DNA of 64,000 nt. It comes from Actinacidiphila sp. DG2A-62. GTDB lineage: Bacteria > Actinomycetota > Actinomycetes > Streptomycetales > Streptomycetaceae. The stretch spans positions 5,819,501-5,883,500 of the forward strand of contig NZ_JAYMGI010000002.1 of NCBI RefSeq assembly GCF_035825295.1, in the 5' to 3' direction. The position numbers and the translations under genes were made by a program. Shown piece after piece: positions 1 through 8,164 of the stretch (positions within the stretch are counted from its first letter, which is position 1; each line of letters opens with the position of its first letter). The notes under the pieces are model-generated. The model was given only the letters and a program-made list of their open reading frames with translations, had not been told where the DNA came from and made no database searches.

Positions 1-697
1 CTACGACGCGGAGGAGATCGCCGCCGAGTTCAACGGCCTGCGGCGGCTGGTGGAGCGCCACCCCGACTGGCTCGCCGGGGACTTCGCCGTGCTGATGGAG
101 CCGACCGGCGGCCGGGTCGACGGCGGCTGCCAGGGCACGCTGCGGGTCCGGGTGACGACCACCGGCCGCCGCGCCCACTCCGCGCGCAGCTGGCTGGGCG
201 AGAACGCCATCCACAAGGCCGCGCCGATCCTCGCGCGCCTGGCCGCGTACCAGCCGCGCCGGGTGGAGATCGACGGCCTGGTCTACCCCGAGGGCCTGAA
301 CGCCGTACGGATCGAGGGCGGCCACGCGGGCAACGTGATCCCGGACTCCTGCGCGGTCACCGTGAACTACCGCTTCTCGCCCGACCAGAGCGAGGCCGAG
401 GCGCTGGACCGGGTGCGCGAGGTCTTCGAGGGCTTCGCGGTGGAGCTGACCGACAGCGCGCCGGGCGCGCTGCCCGGACTGTCGCACCCGGCCGCGGCGG
501 CGTTCGTCGAGGCGATCGGGACGCCGCCGGCCGCCAAGGAGGCGTGGACCGACGTCGCGCGCTTCTCCGCGCTGGGCATCCCCGCGGTGAACTACGGCCC
601 CGGCGACCCCGCGCTCGCCCACACCCGCGAGGAGCACGTCGCCGTCGCCGCGGTGCTGGAGGCCGAGGAGAAGCTCCGCCGCTGGCTGACCGCCTGA
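1..697 (+). CDS. dapE: succinyl-diaminopimelate desuccinylase, C-terminal part
   Basis: Open at the left edge of the window, in the frame starting at base 2. The product hydrolyses N-succinyl-LL-2,6-diaminopimelate to LL-diaminopimelate and succinate in the cytoplasmic lysine and peptidoglycan pathway. About 231 residues are visible. They carry the M20-peptidase dimerisation domain (a [10 protein letters not shown]-type segment, then NVIPD and VNYRFSPD) and the closing catalytic part, including [18 protein letters not shown] with the last metal-ligand histidine. The N-terminal metal-binding domain lies outside the window. The neighbours (LOG family, folP2, tag) match the actinobacterial dapE neighbourhood, which separates it from generic M20 peptidases. 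Confidence 0.9.
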   Translation, partial: YDAEEIAAEFNGLRRLVERHPDWLAGDFAVLMEPTGGRVDGGCQGTLRVRVTTTGRRAHSARSWLGENAIHKAAPILARLAAYQPRRVEIDGLVYPEGLNAVRIEGGHAGNVIPDSCAVTVNYRFSPDQSEAEALDRVREVFEGFAVELTDSAPGALPGLSHPAAAAFVEAIGTPPAAKEAWTDVARFSALGIPAVNYGPGDPALAHTREEHVAVAAVLEAEEKLRRWLTA

Positions 698-981
698 CCG
701 CCTGACCGCCGCACCGCGCCGCCGGCCGGGCGACCGTACGCGGCCGGGCGTTCGTACGACCGTCCCCCGGCCGGGCGACCCGCCGCGCCCGTCCCCGGGG
801 CCTCCCCGGTCACGCCCGCCTCCTGCGTTCCCGCCCCCTATGTCACACCCTCCGTGAGCAACCGAACTGGGGTGCGGAAGGGTCCTCCTACCCGGCATGG
901 TGTGTGGTCGAGGGATCACGGGAGCACCTCCGCGCGGACGGACGCGGGGGGTGGCGGGACGAGGAGGGGGAGAGGCGCGTC

Positions 982-2064
982 GTGGGGCTGACCAGCACGT
1001 GGTTCACGGCGCTGCTGTTCGTCGCGGCCATCGCCGCGGTGGCGGGCGCGGTGCTGCTGTGGCAGCGGGTGCGCGGGCCGCGGCCCGTGCGGCTCGCCGC
1101 CCGGCTCGGGATGATCGTGATGTGCCAGCTCACCGCGATCCTCGTGGTCATGGTCGTGGTGAACAATCAGTACGGCTTCTACGCCTCCTGGGACGACCTG
1201 CTCGGCAGCGCCAACAGCGGCGGCCGGCCCACCGCCGGACCCGGCGCGCCCACCACCCCCGCGGTGCCGGACTACCGCGCGAAGTTCACCGCCTACTCGC
1301 AGGGCTTCGAGCGGGCCACCGTGCGCGGCTGGCACTCCGGCACCAAGGGCGACGTGATCGTGTGGCTGCCGCCGCAGTACGGCAAGAAGGAGTTCGCGCA
1401 CACCCGCTTCCCGGTGATCGAGGTGCTGCACGGCATACCCGGCACGCCGCACAGCTTCCTGCGCGGGATGCGGCTCGGCCGGATCATGGAGGACCAGATC
1501 ACCGCCGGGCGCGCCGAGCCCGCCATCCTCGTGCTGCCGACGATCACCCCTGACCGGGTGAACACCGGCTGCGCCGACGTCCCCGGCAAGAGCCGCGTCG
1601 CGACCTGGCTCACCGACGACGTGGTCAGGACGGTCAACCGCAACTTCCGTACCCTGCCCGCGCCGCGCGGCTGGGCGGTGATGGGGATATCCACCGGCGG
1701 CTACTGCGCGGCCCGGCTCGCCCTGGAGCATCCCGAGACCTTCGCGGCCGGCGCCGCGCTCGCGCCCGACGACCCCAGCCGCGGCGTCCGCTCCCCGGTG
1801 TGGCTGGCGCACCACACCGTGCCGGCCCCCGACGTGCAGCTGCTGGTCGAGTCCAGCGACCAGGACCCGGAGAGCCCGCCGAAGTTCGCCGCCGCGATCA
1901 CCGGCGCGGTCTCCCCGCCCACGCACGTCACGACGATCCGGATCAGCAACGGCGGCCACAACTGGAAGACCTGGGGCCGGATGTTCCCCGAGGCGTTCAC
2001 CTGGGTCAGCGGCCGGATCGAGGCGCCCAGGGTGGTCCCGCTCGCCCCCTCCGCCGCACCATGA
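982..2064 (+). CDS. membrane-anchored or secreted esterase, alpha/beta hydrolase (esterase D/antigen 85-like)
   Basis: 360 residues. I chose GTG 982 because GAGGAGGGGG lies about 11 bases upstream; the longer ORF from 904 adds a charged tail with no ribosome site. The N-terminus has two hydrophobic segments (about residues 5-22 and 40-58), then a Gly/Pro-rich linker. The catalytic domain, from about residue 95, has the nucleophile elbow GISTGG, the acid region ESSDQDPES and a late histidine in NGGHNW. This is the PF00756 fold used by antigen 85 and by ferric-siderophore or carbohydrate esterases. The active site probably faces outside. The substrate cannot be read from sequence. It lies between dapE and the LOG gene on the same strand. 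Confidence 0.8.
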   Translation: MGLTSTWFTALLFVAAIAAVAGAVLLWQRVRGPRPVRLAARLGMIVMCQLTAILVVMVVVNNQYGFYASWDDLLGSANSGGRPTAGPGAPTTPAVPDYRAKFTAYSQGFERATVRGWHSGTKGDVIVWLPPQYGKKEFAHTRFPVIEVLHGIPGTPHSFLRGMRLGRIMEDQITAGRAEPAILVLPTITPDRVNTGCADVPGKSRVATWLTDDVVRTVNRNFRTLPAPRGWAVMGISTGGYCAARLALEHPETFAAGAALAPDDPSRGVRSPVWLAHHTVPAPDVQLLVESSDQDPESPPKFAAAITGAVSPPTHVTTIRISNGGHNWKTWGRMFPEAFTWVSGRIEAPRVVPLAPSAAP

Positions 2065-2092
2065 GCCGTGCCCCGCGCCGACCCGCGGTGCG

Positions 2093-2098
2093 TACCCT
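2093..2098 (+). promoter_or_regulatory. -10 element of a probable leaderless promoter
   Basis: TACCCT fits the actinobacterial TANNNT -10 and ends six bases before ATG 2105. No Shine-Dalgarno sequence is present, so the transcript probably begins at the start codon. Confidence 0.5.
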
Positions 2099-2104
2099 GC
2101 CGGT

Positions 2105-2947
2105 ATGACAGACGACGTGAAGGAACCACGCGACGGCCAGGACGACGCCTGGCAGGACGCGGCCGCGGCGGCGGCCGCCGCCGCGGAGGGGTACCCCGAC
2201 GGACAGGGCTACCCCGAGGGCCGGGGCTGGCCCGAGCGGCACACCGGACCGGTGATCAGGAGGCGCGGCCAGGTGCAGTCGGGGACCACCGACCAGAGGC
2301 TGCTGGACAGCCGCGGCGAGACCGACTGGGTGCACAGCGACCCCTGGCGGGTGCTGCGCATCCAGTCCGAGTTCGTGGAGGGCTTCGGCGCGCTCGCCGA
2401 ACTGGGGCCCGCGGTCAGCGTCTTCGGCTCCGCCCGCACCCCGGTGGACTCACCGGAGTACGAGGCGGGGGTGCGGATCGGCCGGGCGCTGGCCTCGACC
2501 GGGCACGCGGTGATCACCGGCGGCGGCCCCGGCGCGATGGAGGCCGCCAACAAGGGCGCGCTGGAGGCCGGCGGCGTCTCGGTCGGCCTGGGCATCGAGC
2601 TGCCCTTCGAGCAGGGGCTCAACCCCTACGTCGACATCGGCGTGAACTTCCGCTACTTCTTCGTGCGCAAGACAATGTTCGTGAAGTACGCCCGCGGGTT
2701 CGTGGTGCTGCCCGGCGGGTTCGGCACCCTGGACGAGCTGTTCGAGGCGCTGACCCTCGTGCAGACCAAGAAGGTCACCCGCTTCCCGATCGTGCTGTTC
2801 GGCGCCGACTACTGGGGCGGGCTCGCCGACTGGGTGCGCGGCACCCTGGTCGCCCAGGGCAAGGCGTCCGCCGCGGACGTCGAGCTGTTCCACCTCACCG
2901 ACGACGTCGACGAGGCGGTCAAGCTGGTCACCAAGGAGTCCGCGTAG
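2105..2947 (+). CDS. LOG-family protein (TIGR00730), nucleoside 5'-monophosphate phosphoribohydrolase-like
   Basis: 280 residues. LOG proteins are Rossmann-fold enzymes that release the base from (cytokinin) nucleoside 5'-monophosphates; many bacterial members are annotated as lysine-decarboxylase-like in error. The first 55 residues are low-complexity and Ala/Asp/Gly rich. The domain then shows SVFGSART, GGGPGAMEAAN and the signature PGGFGTLDELFE, which carries the catalytic Arg/Glu region and the phosphate loop. The start is supported by a leaderless-type -10. The counterpart in M. tuberculosis (Rv1205) also sits near dapE and folP2. The physiological substrate is not evident from sequence. 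Confidence 0.88.
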   Translation: MTDDVKEPRDGQDDAWQDAAAAAAAAAEGYPDGQGYPEGRGWPERHTGPVIRRRGQVQSGTTDQRLLDSRGETDWVHSDPWRVLRIQSEFVEGFGALAELGPAVSVFGSARTPVDSPEYEAGVRIGRALASTGHAVITGGGPGAMEAANKGALEAGGVSVGLGIELPFEQGLNPYVDIGVNFRYFFVRKTMFVKYARGFVVLPGGFGTLDELFEALTLVQTKKVTRFPIVLFGADYWGGLADWVRGTLVAQGKASAADVELFHLTDDVDEAVKLVTKESA

Positions 2948-2979
2948 CGCGTGCCGCGGTCGCCGCCGCGAGCGGGGGC

Positions 2980-3843
2980 TCAGGCGAGACCCCGGCGGGC
3001 CACCGCCGGGGGCCGGTCGCCGCGGATCGCGGCGACCATGTCCAGCACCTGGCGCGTCTCGGCCACCTCGTGCACGCGGTAGACCCGCGCGCCGAGCCAC
3101 GCCGAGACCGCCGTCGTGGCGAGCGTGCCGATCAGCCGCTCCTTGACCGGCCGGTCCAGCGTCTCGCCGACGAAGTCCTTGTTCGACAGCGACACCAGCA
3201 CCGGCCAGCCGGTGGCCGCCATCTCCGGCAGCCGCCGGGTGGCCTCCAGCGAGTGCCGGGTGTTCTTGCCGAAGTCGTGGCCCGGGTCGATCAGCACCCC
3301 GTCCCGCCGCACTCCCAGCTCCACCGCCCGCTCGGCCAGCCCCACGGTGACGCGCAGGATGTCGGCCATCACGTCCTGGTAGCCGATCCGGTGCGGCCGG
3401 GTGCGCGGCCGGGCGCCGCCCGCGTGCGTGCACACCAGGCCCGCGCCGTGCCGCGCGGCGACCTCCGCGAGCGCCGGGTCGACGCCGCCCCAGGCGTCGT
3501 TGAGCAGGTCCGCGCCGGCCTCGCAGGCCGCCTCGCCGACCTCGTGCCGCCAGGTGTCCACGCTGATCACCACGTCCGGGTGGCGGCGGCGCACCTCGGC
3601 GACGAACCCCGCGGTGCGGCGGATCTCCTCCTGGGGCGAGACCTCCTCGCCCGGCCCCGCCTTGACCCCGCCGACGTCGATGATCTCCGCGCCCTCGGCC
3701 ACCGCCCGCGCGACCCGCTCCAGCGCCGGCTCGTCGGTGAACGTGGCGCCCTGGTCGTAGAACGAATCGGGCGTACGGTTGACGATCGCCATGATCACCT
3801 GGTCCCGCTCGCCGAATTCCCGGCTGCCCAGCCGAAGTGCCAC
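2980..3843 (-). CDS. folP2: dihydropteroate synthase family protein, FolP2-type
   Basis: 287 residues with the pterin-binding TIM barrel. The first signature reads NRTPDSFYDQG where canonical synthases have NVTPDSFSDGG. Other landmarks are VDTWRHEV, LLNDAWGG, THAGG in place of the usual MHM-type segment, and SNKDFVGE in place of SRKxxIG. The barrel core (metal and pterin sites) is therefore kept, while the loops that contact p-aminobenzoate and pyrophosphate are altered. In mycobacteria the paralogue at this locus (folP2, next to the LOG, DivIVA and tag genes) is reported not to replace folP1. By inference this copy may not be the main folate enzyme. It is convergent with the LOG gene, 32 bases away. 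Confidence 0.82.
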   Translation of the reverse strand: MALRLGSREFGERDQVIMAIVNRTPDSFYDQGATFTDEPALERVARAVAEGAEIIDVGGVKAGPGEEVSPQEEIRRTAGFVAEVRRRHPDVVISVDTWRHEVGEAACEAGADLLNDAWGGVDPALAEVAARHGAGLVCTHAGGARPRTRPHRIGYQDVMADILRVTVGLAERAVELGVRRDGVLIDPGHDFGKNTRHSLEATRRLPEMAATGWPVLVSLSNKDFVGETLDRPVKERLIGTLATTAVSAWLGARVYRVHEVAETRQVLDMVAAIRGDRPPAVARRGLA

Positions 3844-4049
3844 TGCCGCTCCTCATCTCAGACTCATGCGATCGTGGCACGATCGTGCCTGACACGTAGC
3901 ACCCGCACCGCGGCACCCGCTCCACCGGCTCTGCCCCGCACCACCCGCAGCACCCGCTCGACCCCGCACCACCTGTTCCGCCGCTCCACCGCTGCACCGC
4001 GTTCCACCCGCCCGTAACCGCCCGTCCTTGAGTTCCTGGGGAGATCGAC

Positions 4050-4403
4050 GTGTTCTGGTTCATGCTCATCGCGCTCGTCGCGGTGGTCGCCGCGGTGGCG
4101 ATGGCCGTACTGGGCGACGGCGGCGCGCTGAAGGACGCCGACCCGGACCGCATCCACGACCGGCTGCCGCCGGACCGCCCGCTGGTGCGCGGCGACATCG
4201 ACGCGGTCCGGCTGCCGACCGCGCTGCGCGGCTACCGGATGCTCGACGTGGACGAGGTGCTCGACCGGCTCGGCGCCGAACTGGCCGAGCGCGACGCGCG
4301 GATCGCCGAACTGGAGTCCTCGCTGGCCGGTGTGCACGCGCACGGCTCGACCCTCGCCGACGAACTGCCGCCGCCGGTCCACGGGGACGACGCGCATGAG
4401 TGA
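4050..4403 (+). CDS. DivIVA-domain small membrane protein
   Basis: 117 residues, GTG start with GGGGAGATC just upstream. Residues 2-24 form one transmembrane helix. Residues 50-95 hold a short DivIVA-type segment (DAVRLPTALRGYRMLDVDEV), then a predicted coiled coil rich in Glu/Arg/Ala (about 70-95). Such proteins sense membrane curvature and recruit partners, but this copy is far shorter than the polarity DivIVA of Streptomyces. Its stop overlaps the tag start by eight bases (ATGAGTGA), so the two are probably translated together. M. tuberculosis has the same pair (Rv1209-Rv1210). The role is unknown. Confidence 0.8.
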   Translation: MFWFMLIALVAVVAAVAMAVLGDGGALKDADPDRIHDRLPPDRPLVRGDIDAVRLPTALRGYRMLDVDEVLDRLGAELAERDARIAELESSLAGVHAHGSTLADELPPPVHGDDAHE

Positions 4404-5055
4404 GCCGACCCCGGCCGCCCCCGCCGAGGGCCCGGCCGTCTCCGCCGAGGGCCCGGTCGCCGACGCCCCCGACGCGGCGGGACCGGTCGTCGGCGAGGAC
4501 GGCGTGGCCCGCTGCCCGTGGGGGCTGTCCACGCCGGACTACGTCGCCTACCACGACGGCGAGTGGGGCAAGGCGGTGCACGGCGACGACGCGCTCTTCG
4601 AGCGGATCTGCCTGGAGGCGTTCCAGTCCGGGCTGTCCTGGATCACCATCCTGCGGCGGCGCGAAGGCTTCCGGGCCGCCTTCGACGGCTTCCTGATCGA
4701 CAAGGTCGCGGCGTTCACCGACGCCGACCGGGCCCGCCTGCTCGCGGACCCGGGCATCATCCGCAACCGCGCCAAGATCGACGCCGCGATCTCCAACGCG
4801 GCCGCCGCGCGGCAGGTACGCGCCTCCTACGACGGCGGTCTCGACGCGCTGATCTGGTCCTACGCGCCCGACCCGGCCACCCGCCCGGCGCCGCGCACGC
4901 TCGCCGACGTCCCCGCGGTCACCCCGGAGTCGACCGCGCTGGCCAAGGACCTGAAGAAGCGCGGCTTCCGGTTCGTCGGCCCGACCACCGCGTACGCCCT
5001 GATGCAGGCGTGCGGCCTGGTCAACGACCACCTGGCGGGGTGCGGCGCGCGCTGA
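4396..5055 (+). CDS. tag: DNA-3-methyladenine glycosylase I
   Basis: 219 residues from ATG 4396, where the coupled overlap with the DivIVA gene fixes the start. Tag removes 3-methyladenine from alkylated DNA as the first step of base-excision repair. The first 35 residues are an Ala/Pro/Gly-rich extension. The core follows the family closely: RCPWG and YHDGEWG supply the first zinc-ligand Cys and His, and LEAFQSGLSWITILRRR carries the conserved catalytic Glu. FVGPTTAYALMQACG and the terminal NDHLAGC provide the last His and Cys that clamp the termini. All key residues are present, so it should be active. Confidence 0.93.
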   Translation: MSEPTPAAPAEGPAVSAEGPVADAPDAAGPVVGEDGVARCPWGLSTPDYVAYHDGEWGKAVHGDDALFERICLEAFQSGLSWITILRRREGFRAAFDGFLIDKVAAFTDADRARLLADPGIIRNRAKIDAAISNAAAARQVRASYDGGLDALIWSYAPDPATRPAPRTLADVPAVTPESTALAKDLKKRGFRFVGPTTAYALMQACGLVNDHLAGCGAR

Positions 5056-5080
5056 GAGCCGGGACCCGGGCTCCCAGGGC

Positions 5081-5863
5081 TCAGCGGCCCTCGAAGACCG
5101 GCTTCTCCTTGCGCAGGAACGCCTCCACCGCCGCCCGGTGGTCCGCCGAGGCGCCCGCCCTGTTCTGCAGCGTGTCCTCCAGCGCGAGCGCCTCCGGCAG
5201 CGTGTGCGACGCGGCGTGGGCGAGCGCGGACTTCACCGCCGCGTAGGCCAGGGTGGGCCCGGCGGCCAGCTTCCGGGCCAGCGCGAGCGCCTCGCCCGGC
5301 AGGTCCGCGTCCGGCACCACCCGCTGCACCAGGCCCAGCGACAGCGCCTCGGCCGCCCGCACCGGGCGCGGGAAGAGCAGCAGGTCGGCGGCGCGCCCGT
5401 AGCCGGCCAGCCGCTGCAGCGTCCACGACATGCCCGAGTCCGCGGCGAGGCCCACATCGGTGAAGGCCGTGGTGAACGACGCCGACTCCGCCGCCACCCG
5501 GTAGTCCGCCGCGAAGGCGAAGGCCGCGCCCGCGCCCGCCGCGACGCCGTTCACGGCCGCCACCACCGGCTTGGGCATGGTCGCGATGGCCAGCGCGATG
5601 GGGTTGTAGTGCTCGCCGACCGTGGTCATGCCGCCGCCGGCCGCCAGCACCTCGGCGTGCTCCTTCAGGTCCTGCCCGACGCAGAAGGCGCGCCCGGTCC
5701 CGGTGAGCAGCACCGCGCGCACGTCCTCGTCGCGCGCCGCCCCGGCCAGGGAGTCCCGCAGCGCCTCCTTGGTCCGCGTGTCGAGCGCGTTCATCGCGCC
5801 GGGCCGGTTCAAGGTGACGGTGGCGAGCCCGTCGACCACCTCGTACAGCACGCCGTCGGCCAT
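5081..5863 (-). CDS. enoyl-CoA hydratase/isomerase family protein
   Basis: 260 residues, starting at MADGVLYEV with AAGGGG upstream; the 35-residue longer reading is arginine-rich and has no ribosome site. Crotonase fold: substrate-pocket segment VTLNRPGAMNALD, oxyanion-hole region GVAAGAGAAFAFAADYRVA, then SASFTTAFTDVGLAADSGMSW. The second catalytic Glu of classical hydratases is replaced by an Asp/Ser context (GLAADSG), which resembles PaaG/isomerase-type members. It probably acts on acyl-CoA in fatty-acid or aromatic catabolism. It is convergent with tag, with a 25-base gap. The exact substrate is not predictable. Confidence 0.82.
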   Translation of the reverse strand: MADGVLYEVVDGLATVTLNRPGAMNALDTRTKEALRDSLAGAARDEDVRAVLLTGTGRAFCVGQDLKEHAEVLAAGGGMTTVGEHYNPIALAIATMPKPVVAAVNGVAAGAGAAFAFAADYRVAAESASFTTAFTDVGLAADSGMSWTLQRLAGYGRAADLLLFPRPVRAAEALSLGLVQRVVPDADLPGEALALARKLAAGPTLAYAAVKSALAHAASHTLPEALALEDTLQNRAGASADHRAAVEAFLRKEKPVFEGR

Positions 5864-6069
5864 GGCACTACCCCTTCGTCGCGGTGGGTGTCCCGGCCAG
5901 AATGCCCGACCCGGCCCGCGGCGCACCCCGCGCGGACCCGTGCGGCCCATGTGACGAACATCAAACAATCAGGTGTCGGCCGGGTCCCGCGCGGACCCCG
6001 CCCGCCGGGCCCGGCCGGTGAATTGGCCGGTTATGCGCAGGCCCGGCCGCGAACGGACCGCTCCGGCTA

Positions 6070-6100
6070 TTGGTCATCGGGTCCCGGGATGCGGGATAAT
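6070..6100 (+). promoter_or_regulatory. candidate promoter for the DUF3117 gene
   Basis: TTGGTC (6070-6075) and GATAAT (6095-6100) resemble -35 and -10 boxes, with a rather long 19-base spacer. Transcription would start about 45 bases before ATG 6154. Confidence 0.4.
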
Positions 6101-6153
6101 GGCCGAGAACCAATGTGTTCGAGTCCGAGCTGGTTTCAGGAAGGGGAACGAGC

Positions 6154-6321
6154 ATGGCGGCCATGAAGCCGCGGACGGGTGACGGCCCGCTCGAGGTGAC
6201 CAAGGAGGGGCGGAGCATCATCATGCGCGTTCCGCTGGAGGGCGGCGGGCGGCTTGTCGTCGAGCTGACCCCGGACGAGGCGGATGCCCTCGGCGATGCG
6301 CTGAAGAAGGCCATCGCCTGA
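6154..6321 (+). CDS. DUF3117 small conserved protein
   Basis: 55 residues from ATG 6154 with AGGAAGGGGAACGAGC before it. The protein is a compact beta-strand unit: [19 protein letters not shown], then [20 protein letters not shown] and a short helix ending in KKAIA. DUF3117 is restricted to and highly conserved in Actinobacteria; the M. tuberculosis counterpart (Rv1211) follows tagA in the same way. The function is unknown, and the size suggests a binding or regulatory subunit. It is a single-gene unit followed immediately by a strong hairpin. Confidence 0.85.
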   Translation: MAAMKPRTGDGPLEVTKEGRSIIMRVPLEGGGRLVVELTPDEADALGDALKKAIA

Positions 6322-6342
6322 GACCAGCTTCCCCGGAAACCC

Positions 6343-6388
6343 GACCGCGGCCACGCCCCGTCACCGTACGGGAAGCGTGGCCGCGGTC
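6343..6388 (+). terminator. strong inverted repeat after DUF3117
   Basis: A perfect 14-bp stem, GACCGCGGCCACGC against GCGTGGCCGCGGTC, encloses a second small CCCGT/ACGGG stem. Its position between the ends of convergent genes suggests a bidirectional terminator. Confidence 0.75.
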
Positions 6389-6463
6389 GTCGTGCTCGGT
6401 CGTCGTGTGCGGTCGTCGTGCGCGGGCGGCGGCCCAGGCGCGGCGCGGGCCCGGACGCGCCGC

Positions 6464-7102
6464 TCAGGGGCGGCGGCGGACCGCGCAGAGCAGGCCGTCG
6501 TCGGTGGGCAGCAGCACCGGGGACAGCCGGGGGCTGTCGCGCACCGCGCGCAGCAGCTCGCGCAGGTGCTGGGACTCTGCGTCCTGGTGGGAGGCGTCCA
6601 GCGCCCGGCCGCGCCCGAAGGCGCCCTCGAAGCACACCACGCCGCCCGGCCGCAGCAGCCGCAGCGCCTCGTCCAGGTAGTCCAGGTACTCCAGCCGGTC
6701 CGCGTCGCAGAAGACCATGTCGTAGCCGCCGTCGGTGAGCCGCGGCAGCACCGCGAGCGCCCGGCCGCAGATGAACCGGGAGCGGCTGCCGGTCAGGCCC
6801 GCCTCGGCGAACGCCTGCCGGGCCAGCTGCTGCCGGTCCGGCTCGGAGTCCACCGTGGTCAGCACCGCGTCCTGGCGCATGCCGCGCAGCAGGTGGATGC
6901 CGGAGACGCCGGCGCCGGTGCCGATCTCCACCACCGCCTTGGCGTCGCTGGCCGCCGCCAGCAGCCGCAGCGCCGCGCCGGTGCCGGGGGAGACCGGCCG
7001 CAGACCCTCGGCGTGCGAGCGCGCGCGGGCGCGTATCAGCACGTCGTCCTCGGCGACGAACGCGTCGGCGAACGCCCAGTCCGCCTGCCGGTTGCCGCTA
7101 AT
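6464..7102 (-). CDS. O-methyltransferase family protein (SAM-dependent)
   Basis: 212 residues if it starts at ATT 7102. The class I methyltransferase core is intact: [15 protein letters not shown] binds [20 protein letters not shown] carries the acidic ribose ligand, and [21 protein letters not shown] matches the DXD region of catechol-type O-methyltransferases. It lies divergently next to the ECF sigma gene, like Rv1220c in M. tuberculosis. No ATG, GTG or TTG with a ribosome site opens this frame. ATT at 7102 is preceded six bases away by GGGGAG, whereas the only upstream alternative (GTG 7213) has none. The substrate is unknown. Confidence 0.75.
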   Translation of the reverse strand: MSGNRQADWAFADAFVAEDDVLIRARARSHAEGLRPVSPGTGAALRLLAAASDAKAVVEIGTGAGVSGIHLLRGMRQDAVLTTVDSEPDRQQLARQAFAEAGLTGSRSRFICGRALAVLPRLTDGGYDMVFCDADRLEYLDYLDEALRLLRPGGVVCFEGAFGRGRALDASHQDAESQHLRELLRAVRDSPRLSPVLLPTDDGLLCAVRRRP

Positions 7103-7262
7103 GGCCCTCTCCCCGATCCGTGGTACCGCCGCTGCGGTCCCGCCGGGGCGACTGTATCTGCTGCCGGTTCGCGGACCGTCGGGAACCTGCTGATGGGGCC
7201 GCGCGTTGGGCACAGAGAAGGCACACGGACGGGAGAGCAGAGGTGTTCACCCGTCTTCGGCA

Positions 7263-7317
7263 GCACTGCGAAAAGTACGACCACGAATGCACTGCGAGAG
7301 CTGCGAAAGCACTGCGA
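7263..7317. promoter_or_regulatory. triple direct repeat GCACTGCGA upstream of the sigma factor gene
   Basis: GCACTGCGA occurs at 7263, 7289 and 7309, inside the 252-base gap between the divergent methyltransferase and sigma genes. Exact nine-base repeats 20 and 26 bases apart could be activator or repressor sites. No factor is assigned. Confidence 0.35.
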
Positions 7318-7354
7318 GCAGTACGTTTATCCGGAGCTAACGGGCGAGGTGGAT

Positions 7355-8164
7355 ATGGTAGGGGCTCTACTGGACACCACCAGAGCCGACAGGGGAGGTG
7401 CGGCTGCGGCCGGTGACCGGAAGGCGCTCATCCGCTTTCGCCGGTCGGCCGGACAGCCCAAATCCGTGACCAACACCGCTGACGACCGTTCACGCGACAA
7501 CGGCGTGTCCCTCGAATCCGACGACGACGCCGCGAGCAGCGCCACCGCGACCTTCGCTGTCGACGGGGACGCCCAGTCGTGGACGCCTCCCTCCTGGGAG
7601 GAGATCGTCAGCACGCACAGTGCCCGGGTCTACCGGCTGGCCTACCGCCTGACCGGCAACCAGCACGACGCGGAGGACCTCACCCAGGAGGTCTTCGTGC
7701 GGGTCTTCCGATCCCTGTCCACCTACACGCCCGGCACGTTCGAGGGCTGGCTGCACCGCATCACGACCAATCTCTTCCTGGACATGGTGCGCCGCCGCCA
7801 GCGGATCCGCTTCGACGCCCTCGGGGACGACGCGGCCGAGCGGCTGCCCAGCCGCGAGCCGTCCCCCGCGCAGCACTTCAACGACACGCACTTCGACGCG
7901 GACGTCCAGCAGGCGCTGGACACCCTCGCCCCGGAGTTCCGTGCCGCCGTGGTGCTCTGCGACATCGAGGGGCTGTCGTACGAGGAGATCGCCGCGACCC
8001 TCGGCGTGAAGCTGGGCACGGTCCGCAGCCGCATCCACCGCGGCCGGTCCCACCTGCGCAAGGCTCTGGAACACCGGGCCCCGGCGGTCGCCGCTCGACC
8101 CGTCCCGGCCCCCGCACTCGCTGCCACCGCACCCAAACCTGGCCTGGAGGGCGGGAGAGCGTGA
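7355..8164 (+). CDS. sigE: ECF RNA polymerase sigma factor, SigE type
   Basis: 269 residues from ATG 7355, preceded by GAGGTGG. The N-terminal 85 residues are a variable acidic/Ser extension. Region sigma-2 follows ([30 protein letters not shown], read in two parts; core motif [10 protein letters not shown]). Sigma-4 is [19 protein letters not shown] with [10 protein letters not shown] as the -35 recognition helix. It is the orthologue by position and architecture of mycobacterial SigE, which directs envelope-stress genes. It is not the Streptomyces cell-wall sigma-E of the cseABC operon. Its stop overlaps the start of the anti-sigma gene (GTGA), indicating translational coupling. A Pro/Ala-rich tail follows sigma-4. 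Confidence 0.88.
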   Translation: MVGALLDTTRADRGGAAAAGDRKALIRFRRSAGQPKSVTNTADDRSRDNGVSLESDDDAASSATATFAVDGDAQSWTPPSWEEIVSTHSARVYRLAYRLTGNQHDAEDLTQEVFVRVFRSLSTYTPGTFEGWLHRITTNLFLDMVRRRQRIRFDALGDDAAERLPSREPSPAQHFNDTHFDADVQQALDTLAPEFRAAVVLCDIEGLSYEEIAATLGVKLGTVRSRIHRGRSHLRKALEHRAPAVAARPVPAPALAATAPKPGLEGGRA

